Of a stretch of 64,000 nt of DNA, positions 44,603-57,018 are shown piece by piece (position 1 is the stretch's first letter; every line of letters begins with the position of its first letter). The notes under the pieces were generated by a model that worked only from the letters and a program-made list of their open reading frames with translations, was not told where the DNA came from and searched no databases. Origin of the DNA: Tetracladium setigerum (lineage: Eukaryota; Ascomycota; Leotiomycetes; Helotiales); assembly GCA_031472005.1 (NCBI GenBank), contig PZJY01000003.1, forward strand, positions 1,364,001 through 1,428,000, given 5' to 3'. The translations under genes were made by a program, and so were the position numbers.

Positions 44603-47600
44603 TTATTTATCTTTTTTGGTGTAGGCAGCCCATCTTGAGAAGTCAAGACTATCCACCAAGCTGCCCTCACCATTGTTTGGTCCCACTTCTGTGTCGGCGG
44701 TGGAGAGAATCGAGGAACGTTGGGAATTTGGTTCGCTGATGTTGGTGTTGGTGATGTATGCAACTGATGATCGGCGGATATTCATCATTAGGGTGTCGCG
44801 TACTTTGATGTTTTCTTGAACACCATTTGCTGTTCCCGGTGGTGAGGTTGGGGGAGCAGTCTGCTTTTGTAGGTAGCGATCTCGAACTCGGTTGATTTCG
44901 CGAAGACGAGTTCGCCATGACGATACGTGCTCGCCGCCGTGTCTATTCGCCCATACCAAGGAGAAGACCGAGGCGTTCAGTGCTAGTAGACGCACGAAAG
45001 CTGGAAGAGCCTTCAAGCTAACGATCTTGGTCTCGGCTGCCGGGGAGATCTCCGGGAAGCCGGGTTTGCTCATCACTTGAACTTTGAAGAAGGGCTGTTG
45101 TTTCTTCTTCTCATTGGATCTCGTACGTGCGGCCAAGAAACTTTCTCTTGACTCTGGAGTGATGACTATGTTGACATAATTAAACTCCGACGGGAACGTG
45201 TTGAAATTGAAAGGATGGCCGGAATTGTTGAAGATTATATTGACAAAATCATTTCCGATGTGGCTCTTCTTCCGAATACACCGAGGGTCGTTTGCCAGAT
45301 CTGTAGGCATACGAGTGGTAACATGAAAGATAATCTCAGTTACACGATCGCGCCAGCACATTACATGAGTGCCATCTGCACCTCCCCTATCCAAACCTTG
45401 CGTGTTGAATTTTGCGGTTTTCAGTAGTACCAAGGTTCCCAAGCCTATCAAGAAGTCGGTATAATCTGTATTTCCAGTGCTATTGGCAAGAATCTCGACC
45501 TCCTCAGTCTGATTCTCTCCAACATAAATTACTCCAACTTTGTGACTATCCACGGTGAATAGACGCTCAAATGAGCGAGTGAATCTTTCCATGAAATCAT
45601 CCGCAGGCAATGGTAGAGGTCGTACAGCATCGGCTGATTGTGGGATAGATGCAGCAATTTGCAAGAGGAGGTGGCTGGGAAGGACGACATTGTCCTCCGC
45701 ATCAGTCTTACGAGCCGAATCTCTAGGTGGTGGAATCTGATGAGGCGGAGGACGATTGAACTTCTCCCTGATAATATAACTAGACGTACCCGAAGGCTGT
45801 CGTTTGGTAATCTGACCCCATCCTCCACGAGTTGCCTGTTCAATAGTAACTAGACTATTTCCGATGATCCAACGATCTTTCTTGATAGGCCCGTAAATCT
45901 CGGATGTAAAATCTGGATCAGGTGCCGACTCCTCAACATCAGCGTAAGCGACTCTTTGCATGAAGTCAAGCGTAACTTGTGCTTGTTCATCGATTGTCTC
46001 CTTTCCGTTGATGTCTGTGGAAACAGCGACCAGGTTCTTCGTGATCCAGCTCACTTGACCAGCCCTATCCTCAAGTTTCAAAGACAGGAACCAGAAAATT
46101 ATGACGTGATAAGCGAGCGCGTAGACGTATTGTGGAAGCTCATCAGAGGTATTTGGTTGGAAATTACTTTCGCCAGAATCTCCGAGGCCGCGAGAACTAT
46201 CGATAGAGGCCATCGAAATTCGATTGGGAACTTGACTGCTCCGATTGAGCTGTGACGCGTTCTGATCTCGAATGTATTGAAGATACCGAAAGCATATCGC
46301 AAAGACGATCCGATACTCCTCTTCTCGAAAGTTGACGAAGATGTTGGGCAGTCTAGCCAGGCAGGCCAGGAACTCGAGAATATGCACCGCGACGTGGCTC
46401 TGCGTGATAATTTGGGACATCTTCTGTAGAAGAGAAACCAAGTTCTTGCTCGTCGAGACGGGAAGCTCATGGCAGCATATCGCAAGCGCATGAATGCAAG
46501 ACTTCGAGGTTTTCTCTCCCACGCCTCTAATGAAAGTTTGCACCATCTCATCGTCTTCTGCCTTTGAGAAATGTCTGTGGTAACTCATCACCATGTTGAG
46601 AATCTGAAATAGACAAATAGCAACATCGACCTTTCGGAGTCCAGAAGATAATGGGGGCTCCTGGAAGCTGTTATTTTTGATCTGGTCACAGAGAACCCCT
46701 CGGAGAATCTTGATTTGAGGAATTGCCAGCTTGAAAAGAGCTTGATTGGTAAGCTGCGAAGGCAAATGCACAAGGATATAGCTGTAGACTTCCCAGTCGC
46801 AGCCATGTTGCATTAGATTGGTGATAGTCTCAAGATAGACGGCAATGTTCAGAGGGATCTGTCTGCCAACTTGTGAGGATGTCCCCCGGTCTACCAAGTT
46901 GTGGGCTTCTTGTTTGTCTTCTGCGACAAGTTTGGCATGTTCCATCAGCCGATTAAATCTCTCTTCACCTAGGAGTACTTCGTCCTCGTCAAGAACGTAA
47001 TCTGGTTCTGACTCTCTGGCTATAGTACGGGCTCTGTGTTCCTTTATCTGCTCGAGAGACTGCTCAAAACGATCTGTAAGTTCTTCTGAATCTCGCTCTT
47101 CAATGACAGAAACCAAAGTGTTGCTGGCCTCACCAGAGGCTGGCTCGGGAAGAGCATCGGGATCGGGAGACATCCACATTTGGTGATTGCGTAGTAGGGC
47201 TCTGTTCAAGGTGCTCATGGATCTGACTGGCTGTCGACCTTGGGTGTGACCTTGACTGAACGAAGTTGTCCGCGAAACACGAGGAGAGCTAGCCTCCTCG
47301 GCTCTAGAAAGGCGTTGGTTTTGTGCAGCTTCATCTGCAGCCTGCTTTCTGGCCAGAGAAGCCTGTGTTCGGTACAGTGAAGCAGCAAGACCATCGGATT
47401 CTGTGAAGGGGTAAGAAATATCTTGTTTCCCCAGTCCGCCCTCAATCGAAAAAGCATCTTCAAAGCCGATATACGTGCATCTTTTTCGCATTCCGGGGAT
47501 TTCGCAATCCAAAGCAACTCATCATAAACTCGCAAAGACTTGGATGCCGAATCTTTCATAGTTTTCATGAATATATGAACCAAACCTTTTGTCACAACGT

Positions 47601-49659
47601 TAGATGGTGTTTGGGCTACGACGGCCGAGCTTTGCGAGAAGTTTGTTGGTTTTGACCCTAAAATGCTGTGATGAGACACAGGGGGCGACCCAAGTGGTGA
47701 TTGAAGACGATCACTCATAACACTGCCTCGGATCGCGTTGATGATCCAAGCAAAGAGTTCCTCATCTGCAGTCTCGGCTACCAGGACTGCAACGCTAATG
47801 GCCTCTTCAAGCACGGCGATATCCTTCTCGTCGCCCACATCATCCAAAACTGCTTTGATAACACTTTCGGCATAGTCAAGATCGTCGAAACCTTCAACCA
47901 TGCTCAAAAGTTTGTATGCACTGGTGACGGCCTTGAGGGCGTGGAGGCGAATACAGGGAGATTTCGATCGGTCAGCAAAGAAAGCGCCAAGAATTGCCGT
48001 GGTATTCTCTGCGTATCTTTCATCTGCGGGATACAAGTATCTGTACTCGACGTAATGGTTTATAATCCTCTCGGCGGCAGACTCAGGAAGGTGTAAATGG
48101 ACGGAAAGGAAGAATTTAACACACTCTTCTCTCTGGAAGAAATCAATGTCATCAGCGAACTTGGTCAGCAGCTCCTCAATGCGACCGATGAGACTGCTGA
48201 GCGCGTGTGCGAGATTTGAAGTGCCGTTTTGTTCTGACGACTCTTCCTGGCCAAGGGGACTTCCCAACCGAGGCGGGACGCTGAGTCGTGGGTCGGGCAA
48301 AGTCAAGACCCTTTGAGAACACTTGGATACCACTGCGAACATCACGGACCAATCCTCTTCCATCACATTGTGCATAACTCCTGGGTTTTCGCTTTCATCT
48401 TCGCTGAGAAGGGAAAGAATCAAGCTCATGACATCGCTCTCGATCCTGGTGTGTTCAACAACGATGACTTTTGATAAGGCTTGCATGAGAAGTGTAAATG
48501 GGACTAATGGATAGCCATCTTGTCCGTCCTTCGCGAAAAGTTTCCGCAGGACAGAGAGAGCGCCTCGGATCTCTCGAACCAACTGCTTGGGATTTGGAGG
48601 ATCTTCAGGTGGGTATCGGAGTATGTCTAATAATACCCGGACAGTAACCTGACCATGGTGAGACTTGCAGAGATTGCGAATTGAGCGCCATGCCTCCATC
48701 TGCACATCATTGACGAGTCCATGTATTGAGCAGAGAACCTTGACACAGTCCACTAGCTTATCACTTGGCAATTCGCCGTATATAACGATGGCATCAAGAA
48801 CGCCAATACACGCCTTTAAATCCCCTGTGAACGGAGTATGGACACAGATGTAAAGAACCGCATCGATAAGGTCGTTGGTCGTCTCGCGGCTGCAAACGTT
48901 GAAGCCAAACTTGATTACATCCACGATGAAGGCAAACAGCCGAGCCAAGTTGGTCTCTTCACCAATCGGTACCTTCACCTTGAAGCTTCGTTGCTGTCTT
49001 CCTGCGAACTTGCGATTTTTGGTTGTGATTGAGAATGAGTTCTTCAACCATGCCGTCAACAGGGGAATAATCTCGTAGTGAAAACCCGACAGATCCTTGC
49101 CATGACGTGCCAATTCTATCAGCGCATCAAGTTGGAGATGAAAGTCGTCAGTGTGTCCTGGTGCGGTAATGGTCTGATAGTATGCCAACCGCTCTGGTTC
49201 TGTGGATGCCTCGTGGCGCACACAAGCTGTGAGGAGCTCGTATCCTGCGATTCTTGCTTCTTGCGAGTTTGTGTCTTCGATGAGGTCCTTTCCCGCCTTG
49301 AAGATGCCTGTAACCTAATGCTACGTTAGCCCACAGCTGAGAACTCATCTTCGGGTGTTTCTTACGCCTTCCAGAGGATAGTCTTGAACCGCATATTTCA
49401 GGGCTTCTGCGGCAGATACCCGATCTCCTATGGAATTCTCTGCCCTTAATTGCTGGTAGAATTTCTCGAGGTTTGGGGGCCGCTATGCCCCGTAGCTTGC
49501 TCTGAAGATGTACCATTGGACCTGAGGGTGTTTGGAGGAGGATTGGAGAGTAGTGGCTTTCGATTTGCCCCCAGCAAAGCTTTTGAATACGCTGGCAAGG
49601 CCGCTGCTGGAGGACTTGGGTTCGGGGGTTTGCGTTACGTCTCCAGAATTTGGAGACAT
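44603..49659 (-). CDS. TSC2: Tsc2 (tuberin), Rheb GTPase-activating protein
   Basis: Tuberin pairs with Tsc1 and inactivates Rheb, restraining TORC1. The product is about 1668 residues. A long HEAT-like helical N-terminal and middle region (TGIFKAGKDLIEDTNSQEARIAGYELL, MLFRLRADWGNKIFLTP) is followed by a C-terminal Rap/Ran-GAP domain with VGVIYVGENQTEE, CWRDRVTEIIFHVTTRMP, KKSHIGNDFVNIIFNNSG and FNYVNIVITPESRE. IGNDFVNIIFN contains the catalytic Asn region of this GAP class. Start ATG 49659 gives MSPNSGDVTQTPEPKS. One intron, 49315-49365. The frame shifts at the C4 run (plus 47408-47411), where FLTP and FTESDGLAASLYRTQ need one more C. A second anomaly, with a TAG stop, lies in the low-complexity N-terminus at about 49480-49560 (net zero in length). 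Both are probably assembly errors. Confidence 0.9.
47408..47411 (-). other. Probable single-base deletion in TSC2
   Basis: ACC CCT TCA in the present sequence versus ACC CCC TTC ACA GAA needed for the conserved continuation. No splice signals are present. Confidence 0.8.
49475..49560 (-). other. Frame anomaly with stop in the TSC2 N-terminal linker
   Basis: Frame one reads from the ATG through GGKSKATTLQSSS to a TAG, then resumes open with PPNLEKFYQQLRAEN. A neighbouring frame between them reads SNGTSSEQATGHSG, a more natural Ser/Gly linker, which would need two compensating length changes, one in the G5 run 49475-49479. Confidence 0.6.
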
Positions 49660-50710
49660 AGATCTGCGGTTCGCGGGTTGTCTTTGAGGGAAGTGGTTGG
49701 TTGATCTCTAGGTATTCTATCGTCAAGAAGTCAGCCCGGTTGTGGAATCCCATGTCTGCAGTTGGCAGATAGATTATTTAAGTTTGACCTTTCGTGTTGT
49801 TTCTCTCCAGGCCAGGCACATCTCAAAAGATGTAGCGCAGGAAGCAACTAACTGCCCACATGTTTGCATCGTATGCACCAACCCAGCACAGCCTTGGAGA
49901 TTGACTTCATTGGTGGCAGAGAAGTGAAAATTGGCACACCTACATTCTTTCCCAGGAAGGGGGGCGATCCAGGATCCAAGCAGGGATTCGCCGCTCATAG
50001 CAAGATTTTCTCCAGGAGATTGAGTAGGTAGGTAGGTGCAGATGCAGCGCAGAGCAGAGCAGAAGAAAATAGGGCAGAGCACCCAACCGATGTTATGCGC
50101 GCAGAGAAGGAGACGGACCAACCAGCAAGACAAAGAGAAGAGACCACACGGGAGATTAGGAGACCAGCGCTTTGTTTTGTTTTGTACAGCTCATCAAGCA
50201 CAGGCAATGGATAGCCTCAGTTCCATGGGTTTGGAGATGCGAAACTTGGTAGTAGTACAAAGATCCCAAGAGCAGAGAGTCCAGGTCCGTTACTCAGAGC
50301 AGGCCATACTCCGTAGTAATGTTGCTTTGGGGGAGGGATGTAGGGATGGTCAGGTATGATGGCATGAACTCGACAATGGAGCCTGAGGCTGTTGCTTACT
50401 TGTTACTGGTCACGATGGACGCTGCGGATCTACCAACGCTATCTCTCTACCTATGTCACCGACGGCCCGTCGTATATCCGCCCAGCCAATCGGCAATACC
50501 ATTTTCCGTCGTTATTAATGAGACACCTGCCTCCTTACTCTCTCTACATCAGGAGGGGAGAGCTGCCGGTTCTTGGCGGGCGAGGCTGCGGTGCGGTCAG
50601 CTTCAAACAGATGAAAACAAAACATTATTTAGATCGGTCTGCCAGAGCTCTTGCTACACCTCCACATCACTCCTTTTTGCACCCTCTACAAATCCTTCAC
50701 ACCCGCCAAC
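49660..50710. other. Divergent intergenic region, TSC2 / CSE1
   Basis: 1.05 kb with no supported gene. It contains AGAGCAGAGCAG-like purine repeats near 50050 and a TTTTGTTTTG tract near 50171. Confidence 0.6.
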
Positions 50711-53700
50711 ATGGCCGCAGATCTCCAGAATGTTGCTTCTCTTCTGCAGGACACGCTGGTACCTAGCAAACACAAGCAAGGTAACTTTTCACCCCATGCA
50801 TCTCTGGTTGCTATGCTGTGCGAGCCATGCTAACGAAAAACGAAAGCCGAAATCTTGCTCAAACAAGAAGAGCGCAAGCCGGGATATTCGCTCCTGCTCC
50901 TCAATCTCGTTGCTGCAGAGTCCATGCCCCTAAATTCGCGATTAGCTGCCGCGCTGTCCTTCAAAAACTTCATCAAATTCAACTGGGTGGTGCGTTGCCT
51001 AGCCCCTCCAACTGCCGCCTCCACTGCTAACCAAGTATATCAATAGGACGAAGATGGAAACTACAAGCTTGGAGAGAACGAGGTTGTTACTATTAAGAAA
51101 GAGCTTATTGGGCTCATGATTTCAGTGCCTGCAAATATCCAGTCCCAATTGGGGGAGGCCATCAGCGTCATTGCAGACTCGGATTTCTGGGTTCGCTGGG
51201 ATACTTTGGTCGATGTCAGTATCGAATTCTCCAAAGAATCTTGCCACTTGCTGACACGCTCTAGGATTTGGTATCACGCCTCTCGCCTGATAACCCCAAG
51301 GTCAACATTGGTGTGTTGGAAGTGGCACATTCCATTTTCAAGCGGTGGAGACCCCTCTTTGCCTCTGACGATCTATACACGGAGATCAACCATGTATTGT
51401 CGAAATTTGGAGAGCCATTCGTCCACTTGCTGGCGGTATGTTCCTTCACATCTTGTGTATGGTACGACATCTAATTCAACCGCAGAGCACCAATCAACAG
51501 ATTCAGGCCAATAAAGATAACAAGGAGTTGCTGAAGCAACATGCTGAAGTTATGAACCTCTTGGTAAAGTTGTTTTACGATCTTTCTTCCCAAGATCTAC
51601 CCCCAATTTTCGAAGACAATCTTGGCGATGTCACCTCGCTCCTTCACGGCTACCTCACATACGAAAATCCTCTTCTGGCAACTGACGACGATTCTGAATC
51701 CGGACCGCTAGAGTTTGTGAAGGCTGGAGTATGTGAAGTGATTACCTTATACCTACAAAAGTATGACGATGCGTTTGGATCTCTTTGCGCACCTTTCATT
51801 ACCAGCGTATGGAATTTATTGACCACCATCGGACCCGAGACCAAATACGACATTCTAGTCAGCAAGGCCCTTCACTTCTTGACCGCTGTTGCGAGCCTTG
51901 ATAAGCATGCTCAAAATTTCAACAGCAACGAGATCCTACAAGAAGTTGTGCAGAAGGTTATTCTACCAAATATCAGTTTGAGAGAATCCGACATCGAACA
52001 GTTCGAGGATGAGCCTATCGAGTACATTAGGAGGGATTTGGAGGGCTCAGATGCGGATACGAGGCGCCGAGCAGCAACAGACTTTCTCCGTCAATTACTC
52101 GAGAAATTCGAAACTCTAGTCACAGGGGTCGTTGGACAATATGTTGAGAAGTATCTTGGTGCTTTTGCTGCAAACCCAAGAGAGGAGTGGAGGTCTAAGG
52201 ACACGGCAGTCTACTTGTTCTCTGCCATTGCAGCCAAGGGAACTATCACTGCTACCCATGGCGTCAAGACTACCAACTCCAACCTTAACGTGGTGGATTT
52301 CTTCCAAAAGAATATCGCCAACGACCTCATCGCAGATAGTGGAGTGGAGCCGATCTTGAAAGTTGATGCGGTTAAGTATTTGTACACATTCCGAAGTCAA
52401 TTGACGAAGGAGCAATGGAGCGCTGCCTTTCCACCTCTGGTCAAGAATCTGGCCTCGTCAAATTACGTTGTCTATACATATGCTTCTATTGCCGTGGAGC
52501 GAGTTTTGTTCCTTACCAACGACGCTGGTCAACACGTCTTCGGGAAAGACGAGGTAGCGCCTTTTGCTAAGGACCTCCTAGCGCATCTCTTCCAGCTTAT
52601 TGAACGAGATCCAGCACCAGAGAAAATCCAGGAGAATGAGTTTCTCATGCGATGTGTCATGAGAGTTTTGATTGTTATCAAGGATGGCGTGGTATCCGTC
52701 GTCGATTTGGTACTTCAACACTTGATCCAAATTACCGACATCATTGCCCAGAACCCAAGTAACCCGCGGTTTTACTATTACCACTTCGAGGCACTTGGTG
52801 CTCTCGTCAGATATGCAGCGCCATCGCAGCCAGAGAAGCTCGAGAACGAGCTATATGCTCCATTTGCCTCAATTCTTCAGAAGGAGGTTTCAGGTCAGTC
52901 GAATATTATCAACAGGATACAAAATGCTAATGTGTCACAGAGTTTATGCCCTATGTCTTTCAACTATTTGCCGCGCTGCTTGAGTCTCGCCCACATGGAC
53001 CACTCTCCGAGTTCTATCAAGCATTGGTCGCACCCGTCCTCTCTCCAACACTATGGGAATCCCGAGGAAATGTGCCAGCACTGGCTCGACTACTGTCTTC
53101 TCTCGTCCCACGTGCTGCCGCTGATGTTGTTTCGAATAATCAAGTCGAGCCCATCCTTGGCATTTTCCAAAAACTGCTCGCTGGCAAGACAAGAACTGAG
53201 CTATATGCATTTGATGTCCTTGAGGCGGTGCTTACTTCGTGCGATCCGTAAGTTCTCACAATCTTTGCTTGGTATAAATTTTCTAATAATCTACGTTAGC
53301 TCTGCATTCCAACAATACTTCCCCACAATCCTGACACTTCTCTTTACCCGACTCAACAACAACCCACCCGAAAAGTTCAAGCAACGTTTCGTCCGCTTCT
53401 ACCACCTCGTCTCTTCCCGCGATCAACTCGGTCTGGGCGCCGACTTCTTCATCCAAAACTCCGACTCGGTTCAAGAAGGCGTCTTCCCCCCGATCTACCT
53501 CACTATCATCCTTCCCATAACTCAACAACTTGCGCGGCCGCTGGAACGCAAACTCGCCGTGATCTCTCTCACCAAAACTCTCACCGACTCCAAGGCCTTC
53601 GCCGTTCGCTACCAGAAAGGCTGGGCGAAAACTTGCGAAGCCCTTCTCAAGATCCTGGAAAGTCCTCCCATGCCAGTTTCTTCAGATGATGCAATCGTAG

Positions 53701-53921
53701 AAGTTGACGTCGACGATTTGAGCTTTGGTGTTGGATTCACGCCGCTGAACACGTGCAAGAAGGTCGCGAAGGATGATTGGCCAGAGGCAGTTAATGTCAA
53801 GGCATGGGTGGGTGAGTACTTGAAGACTGCAGACACGAGGCAAAACGGCGAGTTGGCTGGGTTTGTGCAGACCAGATTGCCAAAGGATGCTCAGGATGTC
53901 CTAATCTCTTACATGCGATGA
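50711..53921 (+). CDS. CSE1: Cse1 (CAS/XPO2), importin-alpha export receptor
   Basis: Exportin of the importin-beta superfamily that returns importin-alpha to the cytoplasm with RanGTP. The protein is 962 residues, the usual length. HEAT repeats run throughout: N-terminal SLLQDTLVPSKHKQ-AEILLKQEERKPGYSLLLLNLVA and SFKNFIKFNWV-DEDGNYKL, central WSAAFPPLVKNLASSNYVVYTYA, then RFYYYHFEALGALVRYA and the C-terminal VKAWVGEYLKTAD. Seven exons: 50711-50780, 50847-50989, 51047-51214, 51265-51435, 51486-52893, 52941-53247 and 53300-53921; all phases agree, and no frameshift is needed in 2.9 kb of coding sequence. The start at ACATGGCC is the first ATG in frame. The gene is divergent from TSC2. Confidence 0.96.
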
Positions 53922-54501
53922 TGGGTGAACAAGTGGTGATGATGACAAAGAGCGACAAATGGATGATCGAAAAATAGATAGATAGATACCTCGGAGCATA
54001 AGCGAAGCGCAAAAATGCGAAAGTCCAATGGACAAGAAAAAATGTAGCATGAGGGATCTGGTCACCAGCATTCCGTGGATTCCTATTTAGCAAAGGCAAA
54101 GGCGACAAATTTGAATCATTTGTCATTTATGGTCTATTAGATAGGTTGTTAGGTAGATAGCAGATTCAAAAACAAAAATATTCGTTTCTGAGCTCAAGGG
54201 AGTACCACAATTGGATCTCGAGTGAGGCAAATGGTTGCGACGCTTGCGGTATCCGACGCTAGAAATACAATCTTGTCAAGTTAACTATCATACTTCTGTG
54301 TCGCGATCTACATTCCGAATGTCCTCATGTGTGTTGATGACAGGATAATTTTGAGGGTCTGCAATATATCTCCATAATGCCAAGCCCGCCTTACAGTAGC
54401 CGGTGACTTGAATTCTCTACATGCATCAACGCCCGCAAACTCCCACTTCTTCCAATTCCAACCAATTCCTATCATCAATAGGAGTGGCAGATTGAGAGGA
54501 A
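53922..54501. other. Intergenic between CSE1 and THI20
   Basis: 580 bp with a GATAGATAGATA repeat near 53975. I looked for a thiamine pyrophosphate riboswitch core ahead of THI20 and saw none. Confidence 0.6.
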
Positions 54502-56623
54502 ATGGCCAAAGGAAGAGTTCTCGTTATTGCGGGGTCCGATAGCTCCGGCGGAGCGTGAGTCTTCAATTTCCGATATGTGTGATGTGAAGTATCTCTCGCT
54601 GACTGCGGGATTTTCAGTGGCCTGGAAGCCGATCAGAAAGTGATTGCATCTCATGGCTGTTATGCCATGACAGCCACGACTGCTTTGACGGTCCAAAACA
54701 CTCTCGGAGTCATCGATATCCTTCCCACCCCGCCACCTTTTGTCAAGAAGCTCATTGATGCATGTATCAGTGACATCGGCGTTGATGTCGTCAAAACCGG
54801 TATTTGTCTTGGCTCTCCTCAAATTCTGAAAATGATCTGACTTGTGTTCAATTTTGAAGGGATGCTGGCTTCGGCTGAGACCATCAAAGTCGTGGCTGAT
54901 GCCCTTCGGGAACATCATGTTGCTACAGTTGTTGTTGATCCGGTACTTTCTTTAGATACTTGCGTTATACTACCTTTGGCTAATAATTGGCAGGTCATGG
55001 TTGCTACCAGCGGCTCCCAACTACTGGCACACGAGTCCGTCCGAGAACTTCGAGAGGATTTGCTACCTCTCACCACCATTCTCACCCCAATGTCCCGGAA
55101 GCAAAACTTCTCCTTGCTGATGCACAGATCCCCACGAAAGATCTCCAAAGTATCGAAGACTTAGTCGATATTGCCAAATCAGTGCAAACACTTGGACCAA
55201 AGTATGTTCTCGTCAAAGGAGGCCATCTTCCATTCAAGAAAGATGGAAGCGTTTCCAAGACGGAGGAAGAGAAGGCTCTGGTCGTTGATGTTCTCTTCGG
55301 AGATGGACAGGTGACAAGGATTGAGACTGCTTACCAAACGACGAAGAATACACATGGCACTGGGTGTTCTCTGGCTTGTACGTAGAAAATCCGGTTAAGG
55401 ATTTCTGAGCTGACTTTAGAAGCTGCTATTGCCTCTAACTTAGCCAGTGGTATCCCCATGATCCAAGCAGTGAAGCTCGCCTGCCGGTATGTGGAGGCAG
55501 GCATACGAACAGCGACAGATTTGGGACATGGGAATGGGCCCATCAATCACTTTCACTCGACATATGCGTTGCCATTTGCGCCGTAAGTTCACCCTAATAT
55601 GTTGAAATTCTTAGTATCTTACTATCCTTTTAACAGGGGTCGGTTCGTTGAGTATCTTTTAGAAAGAGCAGATGTGAGCGCTGCGTGGAAGGAGCATGTT
55701 GAACATGACTTCGTTAATCAATTGGCTGCTGGCACACTTCCAGTCGAATCTTTCAAGTACTATTTGATACAAGATTATCTGTATTTGGTATATTCCTTCT
55801 CCGGTTTTGTGAATGACAAAATACTAATTCAGCAGGTTCAATATGCCAGAGCTGCTGCGTTGGCTTCCTACAAGTCGAAAACGATTGAGGATATTGCTGC
55901 GGTGAGCACAGAAATCTATTAACCTTCATTGTATATCACTGCTGAATGCAATTGCAGGGAGCAAAAATTATCGCACATATTTATCATGAGATGGCCTTAC
56001 ATATTGAGTACTGCAAGGGCTTTGGCGCTTCCAAAGAAGAAATCGAAAACTCCGAAGAGAGTCAAGGTATGAAGCACCATCAAATGAGAGATGCGAGCAG
56101 AGCTAATTTCTTGTAGCATGCACCGCATACACCAGGTACATCTTCCTCCTCTCTCACACAACAATTCGTACTAATGAAATCTACGTAGATATGTCCTAGA
56201 CGTCGGGCAGTCAGAAGACTGGCTCGCTCTTCAAATTTCGATGGCACCTTGTTTGATCGGCTATGGTGTGATCGCTAAACGCTTGTACGACGACCCGAAG
56301 ACAAAAAGAGACGGAAACATATACTGGAAATGGATCGAAAATTACGTCGCCGCGGATTTCGTGGAGGCCGTTCAGGTTGGATCAGGTGAGATAGATATTG
56401 TTCCCTTGGCTTGATTTTGGGAATGCGCTGACAACACTCAGATTTACTTGAGAGACACGCACTGCTACAATCACCCAGTCGGATCGAGGAATTGGTGAAG
56501 ATTTTCATTCACGCTACAAAGGTGAGAGGACAAAAAATCCTTCGAGCAATGGGCCAAGCTAATCACTTCTTGAAGATGGAAACTGGATTTTGGGATATGG
56601 GAGCCGATGCCGATCGAACGTAG
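54502..56623 (+). CDS. THI20: Thi20-type HMP/HMP-P kinase fused to TenA thiaminase II
   Basis: Thiamine biosynthesis and salvage fusion: the N-terminal ThiD domain phosphorylates hydroxymethylpyrimidine and its phosphate; the C-terminal TenA/THI-4 domain degrades thiamine or salvages pyrimidine. ThiD evidence: VLVIAGSDSSGGAGLEADQK, MTATTALTVQNT, VDPVMVATSG and the anion-hole motif KNTHGTGCSLA. TenA evidence: FKYYLIQDYLYL, IYHEMALHIEYCKGFG, TRYVLD and MAPCLIGYGVIAKRL. There are twelve exons, with introns 54555-54617, 54800-54859, 54943-54993, 55378-55422, 55583-55636, 55788-55835, 55902-55957, 56067-56116, 56136-56188, 56386-56441 and 56522-56575. One exon is 19 nt (56117-56135). One C is missing from the C4 run 55085-55088 (TILTP and NVPEAKLLL are out of frame); with it the product is 510 residues. 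Confidence 0.93.
55085..55088 (+). other. Probable single-C deletion in THI20
   Basis: CTC ACC CCA ATG is out of frame; CTC ACC CCC AAT GTC CCG GAA continues the conserved NVPEA motif. Confidence 0.8.
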
Positions 56624-57018
56624 AAGAATTCTTGCGCAATGTGAAAGAAGGATTGAGTCATGAGAATATTATTAGACACAAACAAAGCGTCCTCTAACAA
56701 ATCGCGAGCAAGCAAACAAAGAACTTTTCACGTCGGTGCTGTCACGTGACTAGATGATGCTTCCTGCGCTGCTTACGTGATGTAGTCGCCACCACCCAGA
56801 TTAGGCTGGCGCGCTAAGGAAATAATTTTGAGCAGAAAGAAATCATCGCCCATCTGTTTTGGCCCCTTCCTACATAAAACACTCCCCCAACATCATCTCC
56901 CAATCTTCTTCACATCACCTCTGAAGCACTTTGAGAGCATATTCTTGATACCCTTTCTTACGCTTAGTACTTCACTCTCTTCCCACACTCTTTCGAGCAG
57001 AAAACGACGAGTCGCGCA
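56624..57018. other. Intergenic and leader region between THI20 and DBP2
   Basis: 395 bp. The latter part is C/T- and CATC-rich and fits the DBP2 promoter and 5' leader. No gene is seen. Confidence 0.6.

Noticed and set aside
54130..54501. Possible TPP riboswitch upstream of THI20
   Set aside because: I searched by eye for the CTGAGA and ACC-TGA-type core elements and found no plausible pair. A covariance search would be decisive.
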